Positions 37,370 through 45,857 of a stretch of 64,000 bases of DNA are shown piece by piece (the stretch's first letter is position 1; every line of letters begins with the position of its first letter). The notes under the pieces are model-generated. The model searched no databases. It was not told where the DNA came from and was given only the letters and a program-made list of their open reading frames with translations. Source of the stretch: Staphylococcus saprophyticus subsp. saprophyticus ATCC 15305 = NCTC 7292 (GTDB taxonomy: Bacteria; Bacillota; Bacilli; Staphylococcales; Staphylococcaceae); contig NC_007350.1 of the NCBI RefSeq assembly GCF_000010125.1, forward strand, positions 2,046,001 through 2,110,000, given 5' to 3'. The position numbers were made by a program, and so were the translations under genes.

Positions 37370-37385
37370 TCCCTATTTCTAGGGA
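37370..37385 (-). promoter_or_regulatory. Hairpin between Shine-Dalgarno and TTG start of mpfA
   Basis: On minus: TCCCTA-GAAA-TAGGGA, a six-bp stem with a GAAA tetraloop. It lies between GGAGGTG (37388-37394) and the TTG (37364). Folding it out reduces the spacing from 23 to 7 nt. Confidence 0.65.
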
Positions 37386-37398
37386 TTCACCTCCATAT

Positions 37399-37422
37399 TT
37401 CGTGTCACAAAAGGTGACCGAA
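37399..37422 (-). promoter_or_regulatory. Anti-Shine-Dalgarno hairpin in the mpfA leader
   Basis: On minus, TTCGGTCAC and GTGAC-A-CGAA pair (nine pairs, one bulge). The same strand segment TCACCT (37412-37417) is fully complementary to AGGTGA of the mpfA Shine-Dalgarno (37387-37392). The two pairings exclude each other, as in a translational switch. Confidence 0.6.
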
Positions 37423-37461
37423 CATAAGTATTTTTTTTATTATGCATGACTATGTTGAATA

Positions 37462-37476
37462 CTAAATCCTCCCCAT
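37462..37476 (-). CDS. Four-codon leader ORF upstream of mpfA
   Basis: ATG GGG AGG ATT TAG encodes M-G-R-I. It has a near-ideal Shine-Dalgarno AGGGAGGTG (37482-37490) with 5-nt spacing and lies about 100 nt before the mpfA start. An extended -10 (TG-A-TAAAAT, 37510-37518) upstream would start transcription near 37503. Such a strong ribosome site on so short a reading frame suggests a regulatory leader peptide. Confidence 0.55.
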   Translation of the reverse strand: MGRI

Positions 37477-37656
37477 TGCGACACCTCCCTAAAAATACGC
37501 ATTTCTTTTATTTTATCATAATGGATACAGTTCTTGTTATTTACATGCTTAAAAATCAATATTCTAACATAACATTTAAACCTAAATGACAACTTAAGTC
37601 AACTTTTGTAATTAATCCATTCTTAAAATCAATTTTCAAAAAGATTTATTATTACA

Positions 37657-38823
37657 TTAAAGTACTGATTTAAACTTGTGAATCTTACCAGATTTAATCG
37701 TTGCTAGCACGTCGATATCGTCATTGACTATGACAATATCTGCATCTTTCCCAACTTCCAAACTGCCTGTTTGTGTATCAATATTTAAAGCTATCGCTTG
37801 GTTTAGACTCGTTACACGCCATAAATGATCTAATGTATCACCTGTAAAGTTGATTAAGTTTTTCAAGCCGGTATTCATTTTCAATATACTTCCCGCTAAT
37901 GCGCCAGAAGCTAAACGCGCCTCGGACCCTTTAACAATTACATTTTGCCCACCTAAATCATATTCTCCATCAGGCATGCCTTTAGCTCTCATAGCATCTG
38001 TGATTAAAAAGAATCGCGCATTTCCTTTTTGTTTATAGGCAATTTTAACGGCTGCAGGATGTGAGTGAACACCATCAACAATCAATTCCGTACTTAATTG
38101 ATCATTCAACCAAGCAGCACCAAAGACCCCTGGCTCTCGGTGTTCAAATGATGTTCCAGCATTATAAAGATGTGTAACATGTTTGGCACCATGTGTAACA
38201 GCATCATTTACCTCATCAAAAGTAGCGACTGTATGTCCAATTGAAAATTGAATCTCTTTATGTAATGCCTCTAGTGTTTCATGCGCACCTTCAACTTCTG
38301 GTGCAAAGGTAATTACTTTTATTTGATTATTAGCTGTGGTTTGAAATTGTTCAACTTTTGCGACAGTAGGTCTTTGAACATAAGCTGGATTTTGTGCGCC
38401 TACTTTATGTTCAGATATAAACGGTCCTTCTAAATGTACACCGACAATAGTTGCTGCATTGTATTGATCTTGCGCTTTTTGGTAATTCACTATATTTTCT
38501 AATGCTTTCGTGATGTTTTCATCAGATTGCGTCATTGTCGTCGCTAGATAACTCGTAGTTCCTTCTGACAATAGTGATTCAGATAAACGTTTCAACCCAT
38601 CATAAGAAGCATCCATAGCATCTTCCCCATATCCACCATGCATATGAATATCTATAAATCCAGGTATAATATGTTGTCCTTGCGCATCAATTGTTGTTAA
38701 ATTTCCGTGATAGTCTCCCGATTTAATTTCAGTTATTTTCTCATTGTTAATAACGAGGTAGCCTCGCTCTATTGTCTCTGTCTCAGTATAAATCCGTCCA
38801 TTTTCAATAACATATTCGCTCAT
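37657..38823 (-). CDS. nagA: N-acetylglucosamine-6-phosphate deacetylase NagA
   Basis: Metal-dependent amidohydrolase, 388 aa, removing acetate from GlcNAc-6-P in amino-sugar and cell-wall recycling. Metal-binding and substrate motifs are visible: GFIDIHMHGGYG, HLEGPFI (E), GHTVATFDE, THLYNAGTSFEHREPG, and the catalytic D in LITDAM. GAAGGTT precedes the ATG. It has its own transcript start region: a terminator separates it from fruA, and 150 nt separate it from the mpfA promoter. No nagB is adjacent. Confidence 0.95.
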   Translation of the reverse strand: MSEYVIENGRIYTETETIERGYLVINNEKITEIKSGDYHGNLTTIDAQGQHIIPGFIDIHMHGGYGEDAMDASYDGLKRLSESLLSEGTTSYLATTMTQSDENITKALENIVNYQKAQDQYNAATIVGVHLEGPFISEHKVGAQNPAYVQRPTVAKVEQFQTTANNQIKVITFAPEVEGAHETLEALHKEIQFSIGHTVATFDEVNDAVTHGAKHVTHLYNAGTSFEHREPGVFGAAWLNDQLSTELIVDGVHSHPAAVKIAYKQKGNARFFLITDAMRAKGMPDGEYDLGGQNVIVKGSEARLASGALAGSILKMNTGLKNLINFTGDTLDHLWRVTSLNQAIALNIDTQTGSLEVGKDADIVIVNDDIDVLATIKSGKIHKFKSVL

Positions 38824-38943
38824 TTTTTCAACCTTCTTTAAGTTTATTTACTCTATGCATCTTTATTGCAGTCTTTATTCACATTTTACCAAATCAAGTG
38901 CCAATATTATATTCAAAAGTTTTTAATCCTAAAATTCATAAAA

Positions 38944-38994
38944 CAAAAAAGCCAGAAATCGCACTCATGACATGAGACGTTTCTGACTTTTTTA
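38944..38994 (-). terminator. Terminator of fruRKA
   Basis: Stem AGTCAGAAA.CGT / CG.TTTCTG with an inner CTCAT/ATGAG stem and A/T-rich flanks on both sides; may act in both directions. Confidence 0.8.
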
Positions 38995-39020
38995 ATCTAA
39001 GCTATTACGATAAATCTACT

Positions 39021-40964
39021 TTACTCATTCATAGCTTCTGAAGATTGTATTTCATCTTGCGTTAATTTTGGTTTTAATAAACCATAAATGATTGCTGCCA
39101 CGATAGCGCCAACAATTATTGCGATAAGTGATTGCAACACATGACTAAAGTCCGTACCTAAGATGACGATAATTCCACCATGTGGTGCTTGAATTGAAGA
39201 GCCTAGGCCTAATGCAATGGCACCGGCTACACCTGAGCCAACCATCATTGATGGGATAACTCTAAGTGGGTCAGCGGCTGCAAACGGAATGGCACCCTCT
39301 GTAATAAAGGACAAGCCCATTACATAGTTTGGTACAATAGAACCTTTTTGTTCTTTGGTGAATTTTTTACGGAAGATTAACATCGCTGTCGCAATAGCAA
39401 GTGGTGGCACCATACCTCCAATCATTGCTGCCGTGATAGGTGCTGCATTTCCTTCTGTTAATGCAGCTACTGAGAACACATAGGCCGCTTTATTAAACGG
39501 TCCTCCCATATCAATTGCCATCATTGCACCGACGACTAATCCGAGTAACATAATATTCGTGCCAGATAAACTTTGTAAACCATTCAATAATGTATTATTC
39601 AACCAAGAAGCTGGTGGATTAATCACATAAATCATAAGCAAACCAGTAATAGACACAGACAGTACTGGGAATATTAACGTTGGTTTCAATCCTTCTAATG
39701 ATTGTGGCATACCACTTGTTAATTTCTTAATGCCTAATGTTAAGTAACCTGCTAAGAAACCTGCAATGATACCACCGATAAATCCAGAATCTCCTGTACT
39801 AGCAAGCAAACCACCTACAAGTCCTGATGCAAAACCTGGTTTATCCGCAATACTACGTGCAATGTAACCAGCAAGAATAGGAATAATAAACATGAATGCA
39901 CTCTTGTTACCTATATTCCACAATTGCTCAGCAAAGGCATTGTATTCAGAACTCTTTGGATCAAATGAATTTGCGCCAAATAAGAAAGCAATCGCCATTA
40001 AGATACCACCAGCAATAACAAGTGGTAACATATTAGAAACACCATTCATCAAGTGTTTATATATTGTGTTACCTACACCTTGTTTTTCATTACTTGCTGC
40101 GCCTTTATTTCCCGTATTACCACCTTTAGCTACAAATGGTTTACGCGAAGTATCTTGCGCTAAATGAATTAATTCTTCTGGACGTTTAATCCCATCTGCT
40201 ACAGGTACTTCCACGACATTTTTACCATCAAAACGATCTGTTTCAACATGTACATCCGCTGCTACGATGACACCTGTTGCGTTTTGGATATCCTCGTCAG
40301 TCAGGTGATTCTTAATACCACCTGAGCCATTTGTTTCTACTTTTATTTTAACGTTCATTTTTTCAGCTTGTTTTTTCAAAGCATCACGTGCCATATACGT
40401 ATGCGCGATACCGGTTGGACACGCTGTTACAGCTAAAATGTATGGCTCGTTTGAATCCGTAGTTGAAGCAGGCGTGCCTTGTGCTTCTGCGGCTTCTTCT
40501 TCCGTTGCTTCATCATCAGCTTTATCGATAATGTTAAGGACTTCTTCTGGTGACTCCGCATGTAATAATGATGCTCTGACATTTTCATCCATCAGAATTC
40601 CAGATAATTTAGCTAAAGCATCTAAATGTGTTTGAGCACCGCCTTCAGGTGCTGCAATCATAAAGAATAAATGTGCTGGTTGCATATCTAAACTTTGATA
40701 ATCCACACCTATTTTAGACTTACCAAATGCGATTGCAGGTGTATTAACTGCAGCTACTTTAGCATGTGGAATCGCTATACCTTCACCAATACCTGTTGTA
40801 CTTTGGGATTCACGATTATGAATCGCTTCTTTAAAACTTGTTAAATCATTCAATTTACCTGCCTGATTCAGCTGATTGACTAATTCATCGATAACACCAT
40901 TTTTGTCTGAAGCTGATAAATCCATAGCAATTGTATCTTTTGTTAATAACTCAGTAATTCTCAT
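39021..40964 (-). CDS. fruA: PTS fructose transporter FruA (EIIABC)
   Basis: Imports fructose as fructose-1-phosphate. 647 aa: EIIA (1 to about 148, phosphorylated H67 in AIPHAKV), acidic/Ala linker, EIIB (about 175-275, C182 in VTACPTGIAHTY), and EIIC membrane domain (about 295-640). Start at the ATG at 40964, with GGGAGTGA before it and 1 nt after the fruK stop; a GTG 15 nt upstream overlaps fruK without better signals. Third gene of fruRKA. Confidence 0.95.
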   Translation of the reverse strand: MRITELLTKDTIAMDLSASDKNGVIDELVNQLNQAGKLNDLTSFKEAIHNRESQSTTGIGEGIAIPHAKVAAVNTPAIAFGKSKIGVDYQSLDMQPAHLFFMIAAPEGGAQTHLDALAKLSGILMDENVRASLLHAESPEEVLNIIDKADDEATEEEAAEAQGTPASTTDSNEPYILAVTACPTGIAHTYMARDALKKQAEKMNVKIKVETNGSGGIKNHLTDEDIQNATGVIVAADVHVETDRFDGKNVVEVPVADGIKRPEELIHLAQDTSRKPFVAKGGNTGNKGAASNEKQGVGNTIYKHLMNGVSNMLPLVIAGGILMAIAFLFGANSFDPKSSEYNAFAEQLWNIGNKSAFMFIIPILAGYIARSIADKPGFASGLVGGLLASTGDSGFIGGIIAGFLAGYLTLGIKKLTSGMPQSLEGLKPTLIFPVLSVSITGLLMIYVINPPASWLNNTLLNGLQSLSGTNIMLLGLVVGAMMAIDMGGPFNKAAYVFSVAALTEGNAAPITAAMIGGMVPPLAIATAMLIFRKKFTKEQKGSIVPNYVMGLSFITEGAIPFAAADPLRVIPSMMVGSGVAGAIALGLGSSIQAPHGGIIVILGTDFSHVLQSLIAIIVGAIVAAIIYGLLKPKLTQDEIQSSEAMNE

Positions 40965-40965
40965 A

Positions 40966-41889
40966 TTACTCACTCCCACCTAATGTCGTAATAACGACTT
41001 GCTTTTTAATATCTTCAATCGCAGTTGCTGTAGCCAAATCCTCGTTAAATGCTGTAGCGGTTCCAGCAGACACTGCTTGTTTAAATGCTTCTTTAATTGG
41101 CAATCCAGCCTCAAGACCGGCAACCATACCAGCAACCGTACTATCTCCTGATCCTACTGTATTAACTACGTGACCGTTAGGCACAATGGCTTTAAAGCTC
41201 TGTTGTGCATCGACATAAACTGCGCCTTCACCGCCTAACGAGATAATGACCGATTGCGCACCCCTTGTTAATATTTCAGTCGCATACTTGATTACATCTT
41301 GATCAGTCTCAATCGTAGTGTTGAACATCACTTCTAACTCGTCTTTATTCGGTTTAATAAATAAAGGATGATACCCTAATACCGATTCAACTAAATCTTT
41401 TTCTGCATCAACCACTAGTTTGGCTCCCGTTGCATTAGTGATTTGAGCAATTTGTTCATATGCATCATTCGGTACACTTTTCGGAATGCTCCCAGCAACT
41501 ATAACCGTATCCTCTTTTGTGGTTTTTTTAATTTGTGTTAACAATGTTTCGAACTGTTCATCTGTTATTTGCGGTCCAGGTGCATTAATTTCTGTTTCTT
41601 TCCCAGTTTTTAATTTAACATTAATTCTTGTATCTTCATTAACTTGTACAAAGTTCGTACCTATATCTGATTTAGCTAATGTTTCTGCGATAAATTGACC
41701 AGGAAAACCACCCGCAAATCCAAGTGCCGTTGATGATACATCAAGTGTTTTAAGCACTCTTGATACATTAATGCCTTTACCGCCTGCAAATTTATATGTT
41801 TCCGTGGCGCGATTTAATCCATTAAGTTCAAAATCATTTGCGAACATAATGTAGTCAATAGAAGGGTTAAAAGTTACCGTATAAATCAT
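40966..41889 (-). CDS. fruK: 1-phosphofructokinase FruK
   Basis: PfkB/ribokinase-family kinase, 307 aa, converting fructose-1-P to fructose-1,6-bisphosphate. N-terminal GGKGINVSRVL and C-terminal NTVGSGDSTVAG, whose D is the catalytic base, are the two PfkB signatures. It overlaps fruR by 4 bp; GGAGG precedes the ATG. Confidence 0.95.
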   Translation of the reverse strand: MIYTVTFNPSIDYIMFANDFELNGLNRATETYKFAGGKGINVSRVLKTLDVSSTALGFAGGFPGQFIAETLAKSDIGTNFVQVNEDTRINVKLKTGKETEINAPGPQITDEQFETLLTQIKKTTKEDTVIVAGSIPKSVPNDAYEQIAQITNATGAKLVVDAEKDLVESVLGYHPLFIKPNKDELEVMFNTTIETDQDVIKYATEILTRGAQSVIISLGGEGAVYVDAQQSFKAIVPNGHVVNTVGSGDSTVAGMVAGLEAGLPIKEAFKQAVSAGTATAFNEDLATATAIEDIKKQVVITTLGGSE

Positions 41890-42644
41890 AATGTGCCTCC
41901 AATAAAATTATATTGACCAGCAAACAGATGAAATTGTTTAAGTGATTGTGCCTTTTTGGAAGTAATGATTGAAACCCCTTCTTCTAAAGGTACATGTGCA
42001 AAATAAACTTTTTCGTATTTATCGTGGTCTATCAATACATAAACTTGTGTGCCTAATTGCATGGCATGATGCTTTATAATTGCTTCTTGTTCATCTGGTG
42101 TCGTCAAACCATATTTCAAATCAATACCATTCATTCCTAAAAACACTTTATCAAATCGATAACGACGCAATGTTTCTAAAGCGCTCGCACCAACGGTTGC
42201 AAATGTTGTAGATTTGACTTCCCCACCGATAATCAGTGTTCTGATGCCATGTTTTAATAGTTCTTCAACATGTGTTAGGCCGTTTGTAACAACAATAATG
42301 TCACTCGCTTTGATATAAGGAATCATTTCCAATGTTGTTGAACCGGCATCTAAAAACACACAATCTCGATTTTCAATTTGACTTGCTGCCAGCCTACCAA
42401 TTTCTTGTTTCTCCCTTAAATTGGTACTTCTTTTATCCGCCAAGTTAGGTTCTAATGCAGATGATTGATTTAGCGTTGCACCTCCATGTACTCTTTTGAG
42501 TTTCCCGAATTTCTGCAATTTTGATAAATCACGCCGAATTGTTGAAGCACTACAACCTGTGCGTTCAATTAATTCTTGTAAAGTTAAAAAATCTTGTTTT
42601 GACAATTCAGTCAAAATTAGTTCATGGCGTTTTTCCGTTATCAT
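41886..42644 (-). CDS. fruR: DeoR-family repressor FruR
   Basis: 252 aa: N-terminal winged helix (LQELIERTGCSASTIRRDLSKL) and C-terminal DeoRC sugar-phosphate sensor domain (LDAGSTTLEM, GLTTPDEQEA). First gene of the operon, so it probably represses itself together with fruK and fruA, released by fructose-1-P. AGGTGA precedes the ATG. Confidence 0.93.
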   Translation of the reverse strand: MITEKRHELILTELSKQDFLTLQELIERTGCSASTIRRDLSKLQKFGKLKRVHGGATLNQSSALEPNLADKRSTNLREKQEIGRLAASQIENRDCVFLDAGSTTLEMIPYIKASDIIVVTNGLTHVEELLKHGIRTLIIGGEVKSTTFATVGASALETLRRYRFDKVFLGMNGIDLKYGLTTPDEQEAIIKHHAMQLGTQVYVLIDHDKYEKVYFAHVPLEEGVSIITSKKAQSLKQFHLFAGQYNFIGGTL

Positions 42645-42666
42645 CGCTTCACCTCATCTCAATGTC

Positions 42667-42695
42667 ATTATAATGTTTACGCTTTCTTTTTTCAA
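42667..42695 (-). promoter_or_regulatory. fruRKA promoter with overlapping cre box
   Basis: On minus: -35 TTGAAA (42690-42695), 17-bp spacer, -10 TATAAT (42667-42672). The 18-mer covering the spacer (42672-42689), core GAAAGCGTAAACA, matches the CcpA consensus WWTGNAARCGNWWWCAWW at 17 of 18 positions, so CcpA-mediated repression by preferred sugars is expected. Confidence 0.75.
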
Positions 42696-42705
42696 TCATT
42701 TTTCG

Positions 42706-42724
42706 TCAAAAACAATCAAAAACA
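42706..42724 (-). promoter_or_regulatory. Candidate FruR operator: two 9-bp direct repeats
   Basis: TCAAAAACA occurs at 42706-42714 and 42716-42724 (TGTTTTTGA on minus), exactly 10 bp apart, just upstream of the -35. Helically phased direct repeats of this sort are typical of DeoR-family operators. The remaining gap to 42994 is AT-rich with only the ybaK terminator. Confidence 0.5.
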
Positions 42725-42931
42725 GTCATATACAACCTTAAAAGTTCTATTAATTGTCATTTTTAGTTATTAGCAAATAAAGCACTACGTTAATTTTTAT
42801 CATCGCAAACTTAATCTTTTATCGTTTGTATAATATGAACAAACATGCTATTTGCTCATCTAAAACCTAATACTCGTTTGTAGTTCATCATGTGGTTGCA
42901 AATTGAGTTATCTTAAATACTTATATACAAA

Positions 42932-42973
42932 AAATGACAGACAGCAATCTATATATAATCAGATTCCTGTCTG
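42932..42973 (-). terminator. Terminator of the gtaB-ybaK transcript
   Basis: Arms CAGACAG and CTGTCTG with inner AATCT/AGATT, then a T-run on minus. Confidence 0.82.
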
Positions 42974-42994
42974 CCCCTTTGTTATTACATGCTT

Positions 42995-43474
42995 TTATTT
43001 ATGTATGACTTCAACGACCTTTGCCTTCGTCACATTAATTAAGTCTCTAACATCTATTTTAATCTGTGTGCCACGTTCACCACCACTTACATAAAGGGTA
43101 TCGATGTCCATTGCTTGTTGATCTATTATCGTTGGAAATGCGCGTTTCATACCAATAGGTGAGCAACCACCCCTGATATATCCAGTAACTTTTTTCAAAT
43201 CATCAAGTGGCATTAAATGCAGTTTCTTCTCTCCCACCGCGTGCGCTGCCGCTTTCATATCTAAAGATTCGCGAACTGGAATAACAAACACAAAATGAGC
43301 GTGATTTGTATTCTCAAGTACAAGGGTTTTATATACAAGACCGGGATCCACGCCTACCTTTTCAGCTACACTTTCGCCATCCATATGTATTTCTGAAACT
43401 TCATAAGTATTAACTTCATACGGTATTTTACTTCGGTCAAGCATTCTCATTGCATTGGTTTTCTTTTGCTTCAT
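42995..43474 (-). CDS. YbaK/EbsC-family Cys-tRNA(Pro) deacylase
   Basis: 159 aa of the YbaK family, trans-editing enzymes that hydrolyse mis-acylated Cys-tRNA(Pro). The conserved catalytic lysine region is YKTLVLENT and the C-terminal GGCSPIGMKR motif is present. Start at the ATG at 43474 with GGAGTGA upstream. It follows gtaB by 81 nt on the same strand. Confidence 0.88.
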   Translation of the reverse strand: MKQKKTNAMRMLDRSKIPYEVNTYEVSEIHMDGESVAEKVGVDPGLVYKTLVLENTNHAHFVFVIPVRESLDMKAAAHAVGEKKLHLMPLDDLKKVTGYIRGGCSPIGMKRAFPTIIDQQAMDIDTLYVSGGERGTQIKIDVRDLINVTKAKVVEVIHK

Positions 43475-43555
43475 TATCAATCACTCCATATGACTTTTAA
43501 AAAGACGTCATTACATTAAACTTTTTAGCTAATGCTTTTTTAAATTCATCGTCAT

Positions 43556-44425
43556 TTAATTTAGCTTCAGTTTTTTTATAAACTCAACTAACTCATCATG
43601 CATTGATTCATCTTTTAAAGCGTACTCTATCGTCGTTTTTACAAAACCTAATTTTTCACCAACATCATAACGGTCGCCCTCAAAATCATATGCATAGACT
43701 TGATCTGCTCTGTTCAAGCGTTCTATGGCATCAGTGAGTTGAATTTCTCCGCCTGCACCCTCGCCTTGCGTAGCTAAGTAATCAAAAATATCAGGCGTTA
43801 GAACATAACGCCCCATAATAGCTAAATTAGAAGGCGCAGTGCCTTGTTTTGGTTTTTCTACAAATTCATTCACTTCATATTTTCTACCAAACTTTTGTAG
43901 TGGATCAATAATACCATAACGATGTGTTTGTGCTTCATCCACCTCTTGAACACCGATGACAGATTTCCCAGTTTCTTCATAAGCTTCAATCAGTTGCTTA
44001 ATAGCTGGATTATCTGATTCAACGATGTCATCACCTAATAAGACAGCAAATGGTTCATCACCAATAAATTGTCTTGCCGAATATATTGCATGACCTAGTC
44101 CTTTTTGTTCTTTTTGTCGAACATAAAAAATGTTTGCAAGTTCTGTAGAATATTTAACTTTTTCTAATAAATCTGTTTTACCTTTTTCCTGAAGAATCAT
44201 TTCTAATTCCTTTTGATTATCAAAATGATCTTCAATGGCACGTTTGTGTTTACCTGTCACTATAATAATATCTTCGATGCCTGCTCGTGCCGCTTCTTCT
44301 ACTATGTATTGAATCGTAGGTTTATCTAAAATAGGCAACATCTCTTTGGGCATCGCTTTCGTAGCTGGTAAAAAACGTGTACCCAATCCAGCAGCTGGTA
44401 TGATTGCTTTCTTTATTTTTCTCAA
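43556..44425 (-). CDS. gtaB: UTP-glucose-1-phosphate uridylyltransferase GtaB
   Basis: Makes UDP-glucose for glycolipid anchors of lipoteichoic acid and wall polymers. 289 aa with the nucleotidyltransferase loop [25 protein letters not shown] (metal) and the VEKP motif. I place the start at a TTG (44425): AAAGGATGAGCG precedes it, and the product then begins [13 protein letters not shown] like other staphylococcal GtaB; the ATG at 44434 has no spacing to that Shine-Dalgarno. Confidence 0.93.
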   Translation of the reverse strand: MRKIKKAIIPAAGLGTRFLPATKAMPKEMLPILDKPTIQYIVEEAARAGIEDIIIVTGKHKRAIEDHFDNQKELEMILQEKGKTDLLEKVKYSTELANIFYVRQKEQKGLGHAIYSARQFIGDEPFAVLLGDDIVESDNPAIKQLIEAYEETGKSVIGVQEVDEAQTHRYGIIDPLQKFGRKYEVNEFVEKPKQGTAPSNLAIMGRYVLTPDIFDYLATQGEGAGGEIQLTDAIERLNRADQVYAYDFEGDRYDVGEKLGFVKTTIEYALKDESMHDELVEFIKKLKLN

Positions 44426-44553
44426 AACGCTCATCCTTTTCCTATTAATATTTATGACTACTACCAGAAAATAAACTATCCAATTTATTTTTTATTCATT
44501 ACTATCATCATAACATTGATATGAGTGTCTTTATACTGATTTCCCTAATATAG

Positions 44554-44793
44554 AAGGAAGTGAGACAGAAAACAAATTTTTTAATTGAGAATTCGTAGTC
44601 CTACCTATGTAAACAAGACAAGGGTGACTATGGTAATGGTTTACTTGAGCTAAAGCACATGCATAAGAACTACTAATTTTCATAAATTAAAAAAGTAGTT
44701 CTTTAAAGAAGTGGGACTTTACATTTTCAATTCAGTCATCTACTGCCTAAATGAAAAAAGCCTGAGACATATATATTTGTCCCAGACTTCTAT
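44554..44793. repeat. Composite intergenic repeat, copy B
   Basis: Longer sister of copy A (34835-34998). Block 1 begins GTGAGACAGAAAACAAA at about 44559; block 2 (TTTTCAATTCAGTCATCTAC...) is at about 44727-44760. Between them is an extra hairpin with nine-bp arms AGAACTACT / AGTAGTTCT (44666-44702) and a second GTGGGAC. It ends in the terminator at 44756-44790. The gap 44426-44795 contains no gene. Confidence 0.75.
44756..44790 (-). terminator. Terminator of the anchored-protein gene
   Basis: Imperfect stem AAGCCTGAGACA / TGTCCCAGACTT, A-run on the left giving U residues on minus; same family as 34964-34995. Confidence 0.75.
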
Positions 44794-44795
44794 AT

Positions 44796-45542
44796 TTAAT
44801 TTAATGAAGGTTGCTGTATAACATCCCCGGATTTACTAACAACAACTTTATAATCTCTTTGTGTTTTATATTCATGAAAAGTATAGTACATGCCGTCCTT
44901 AGATTCTTTAACCTTTTTCAAAACGACATTTTCCCCTAGGTTATCTACAGCATGCTTTTGTGCAATCACTTCAGATTCTTGAGGAGAGATACTCGAATGT
45001 AACGGTGATTGATTGTCATTCACTACATACGATTTATCAAATATACTCGCTTGATTGTCTTCACTTACAGTTACTCTGTAATACGTATTTGGTTTTGCTT
45101 CATTTTTAAATGTAAAAATATAATAATATACACCTTGGCAAGTGCTATCGATACCATAATCGTTATATGGATTAGATTTATGATTGTCATGATTCACAAG
45201 CGTCTGTGCTTTATTTAGTGCTTTAGAAAATTGCGGTAAGTTCGCTTGTCCCGTTTCGTTCTCTTTTAAATCGTGCGTCGTTAATTTGGCAATAGGTTGA
45301 TAGTTTGTTGTATTATATGGCGCTTCATTTTTTTCTTCTTTCATCGCTGCCTTAATTGAATTCTTATCTTTTTGTTTTGCTTTGTCCTTAGCTTCAGCAT
45401 TTTGTTCTCCAACTGAAATACTAGAAATCGTTTCATGTACTTTTGCAAGCGCTTGTTGGTTTGTAGCTATAAAAAGAAGAAAACCTAAACAGCAAGCAAG
45501 AAGGAACGCCATAATCGTTAACATTAAATTTTTCAAGTTCAT
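44796..45542 (-). CDS. Membrane-anchored secreted protein of unknown function
   Basis: About 248 aa: one N-terminal helix (LMLTIMAFLLACCLGFLLF), a lysine/glutamate-rich linker (about 50-75), and an extracellular domain ending KVVVSKSGDVIQQPSLN. I do not recognise the family; the tail resembles PepSY-like beta strands only loosely. Start uncertain between ATG 45542 and TTG 45536; AAGGGG sits at the right distance for the TTG and touches the ATG. A longer upstream reading would add a non-signal segment. Confidence 0.65.
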   Translation of the reverse strand: MNLKNLMLTIMAFLLACCLGFLLFIATNQQALAKVHETISSISVGEQNAEAKDKAKQKDKNSIKAAMKEEKNEAPYNTTNYQPIAKLTTHDLKENETGQANLPQFSKALNKAQTLVNHDNHKSNPYNDYGIDSTCQGVYYYIFTFKNEAKPNTYYRVTVSEDNQASIFDKSYVVNDNQSPLHSSISPQESEVIAQKHAVDNLGENVVLKKVKESKDGMYYTFHEYKTQRDYKVVVSKSGDVIQQPSLN

Positions 45543-45781
45543 CCCCTTACTTACATTTATTACTTTTCTTATCATGTTAGCACAGATTATTCTATAAACA
45601 CTTAAATAGAACACAATTTAAAACAAATGTAATCTTTGTTACATGAATATTACGTAAGTCTAGCTTATTTAATACAAGTGTCATATTCGTTTTCAGTTTT
45701 TAGTATTAGCCTTATGACATAAACACTTAAATGATTTATTTCTGAAAACAGTCATTCACTATCCCCTTTTTACATAAATAA

Positions 45782-45823
45782 ACCCTTCACAGTTTCCACT
45801 TTTTAACGTCAACTCTGAAGGGT
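45782..45823 (-). terminator. Terminator of norA
   Basis: Arms ACCCTTCA.AGTT and AACT.TGAAGGGT around a 16-nt loop whose sequence recurs in the terminator at 49312-49364. The rest of 45543-45857 shows no gene. Confidence 0.78.
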
Positions 45824-45857
45824 ACATCTGCATATTCAACTTGTTCTTGTTTAAAAT

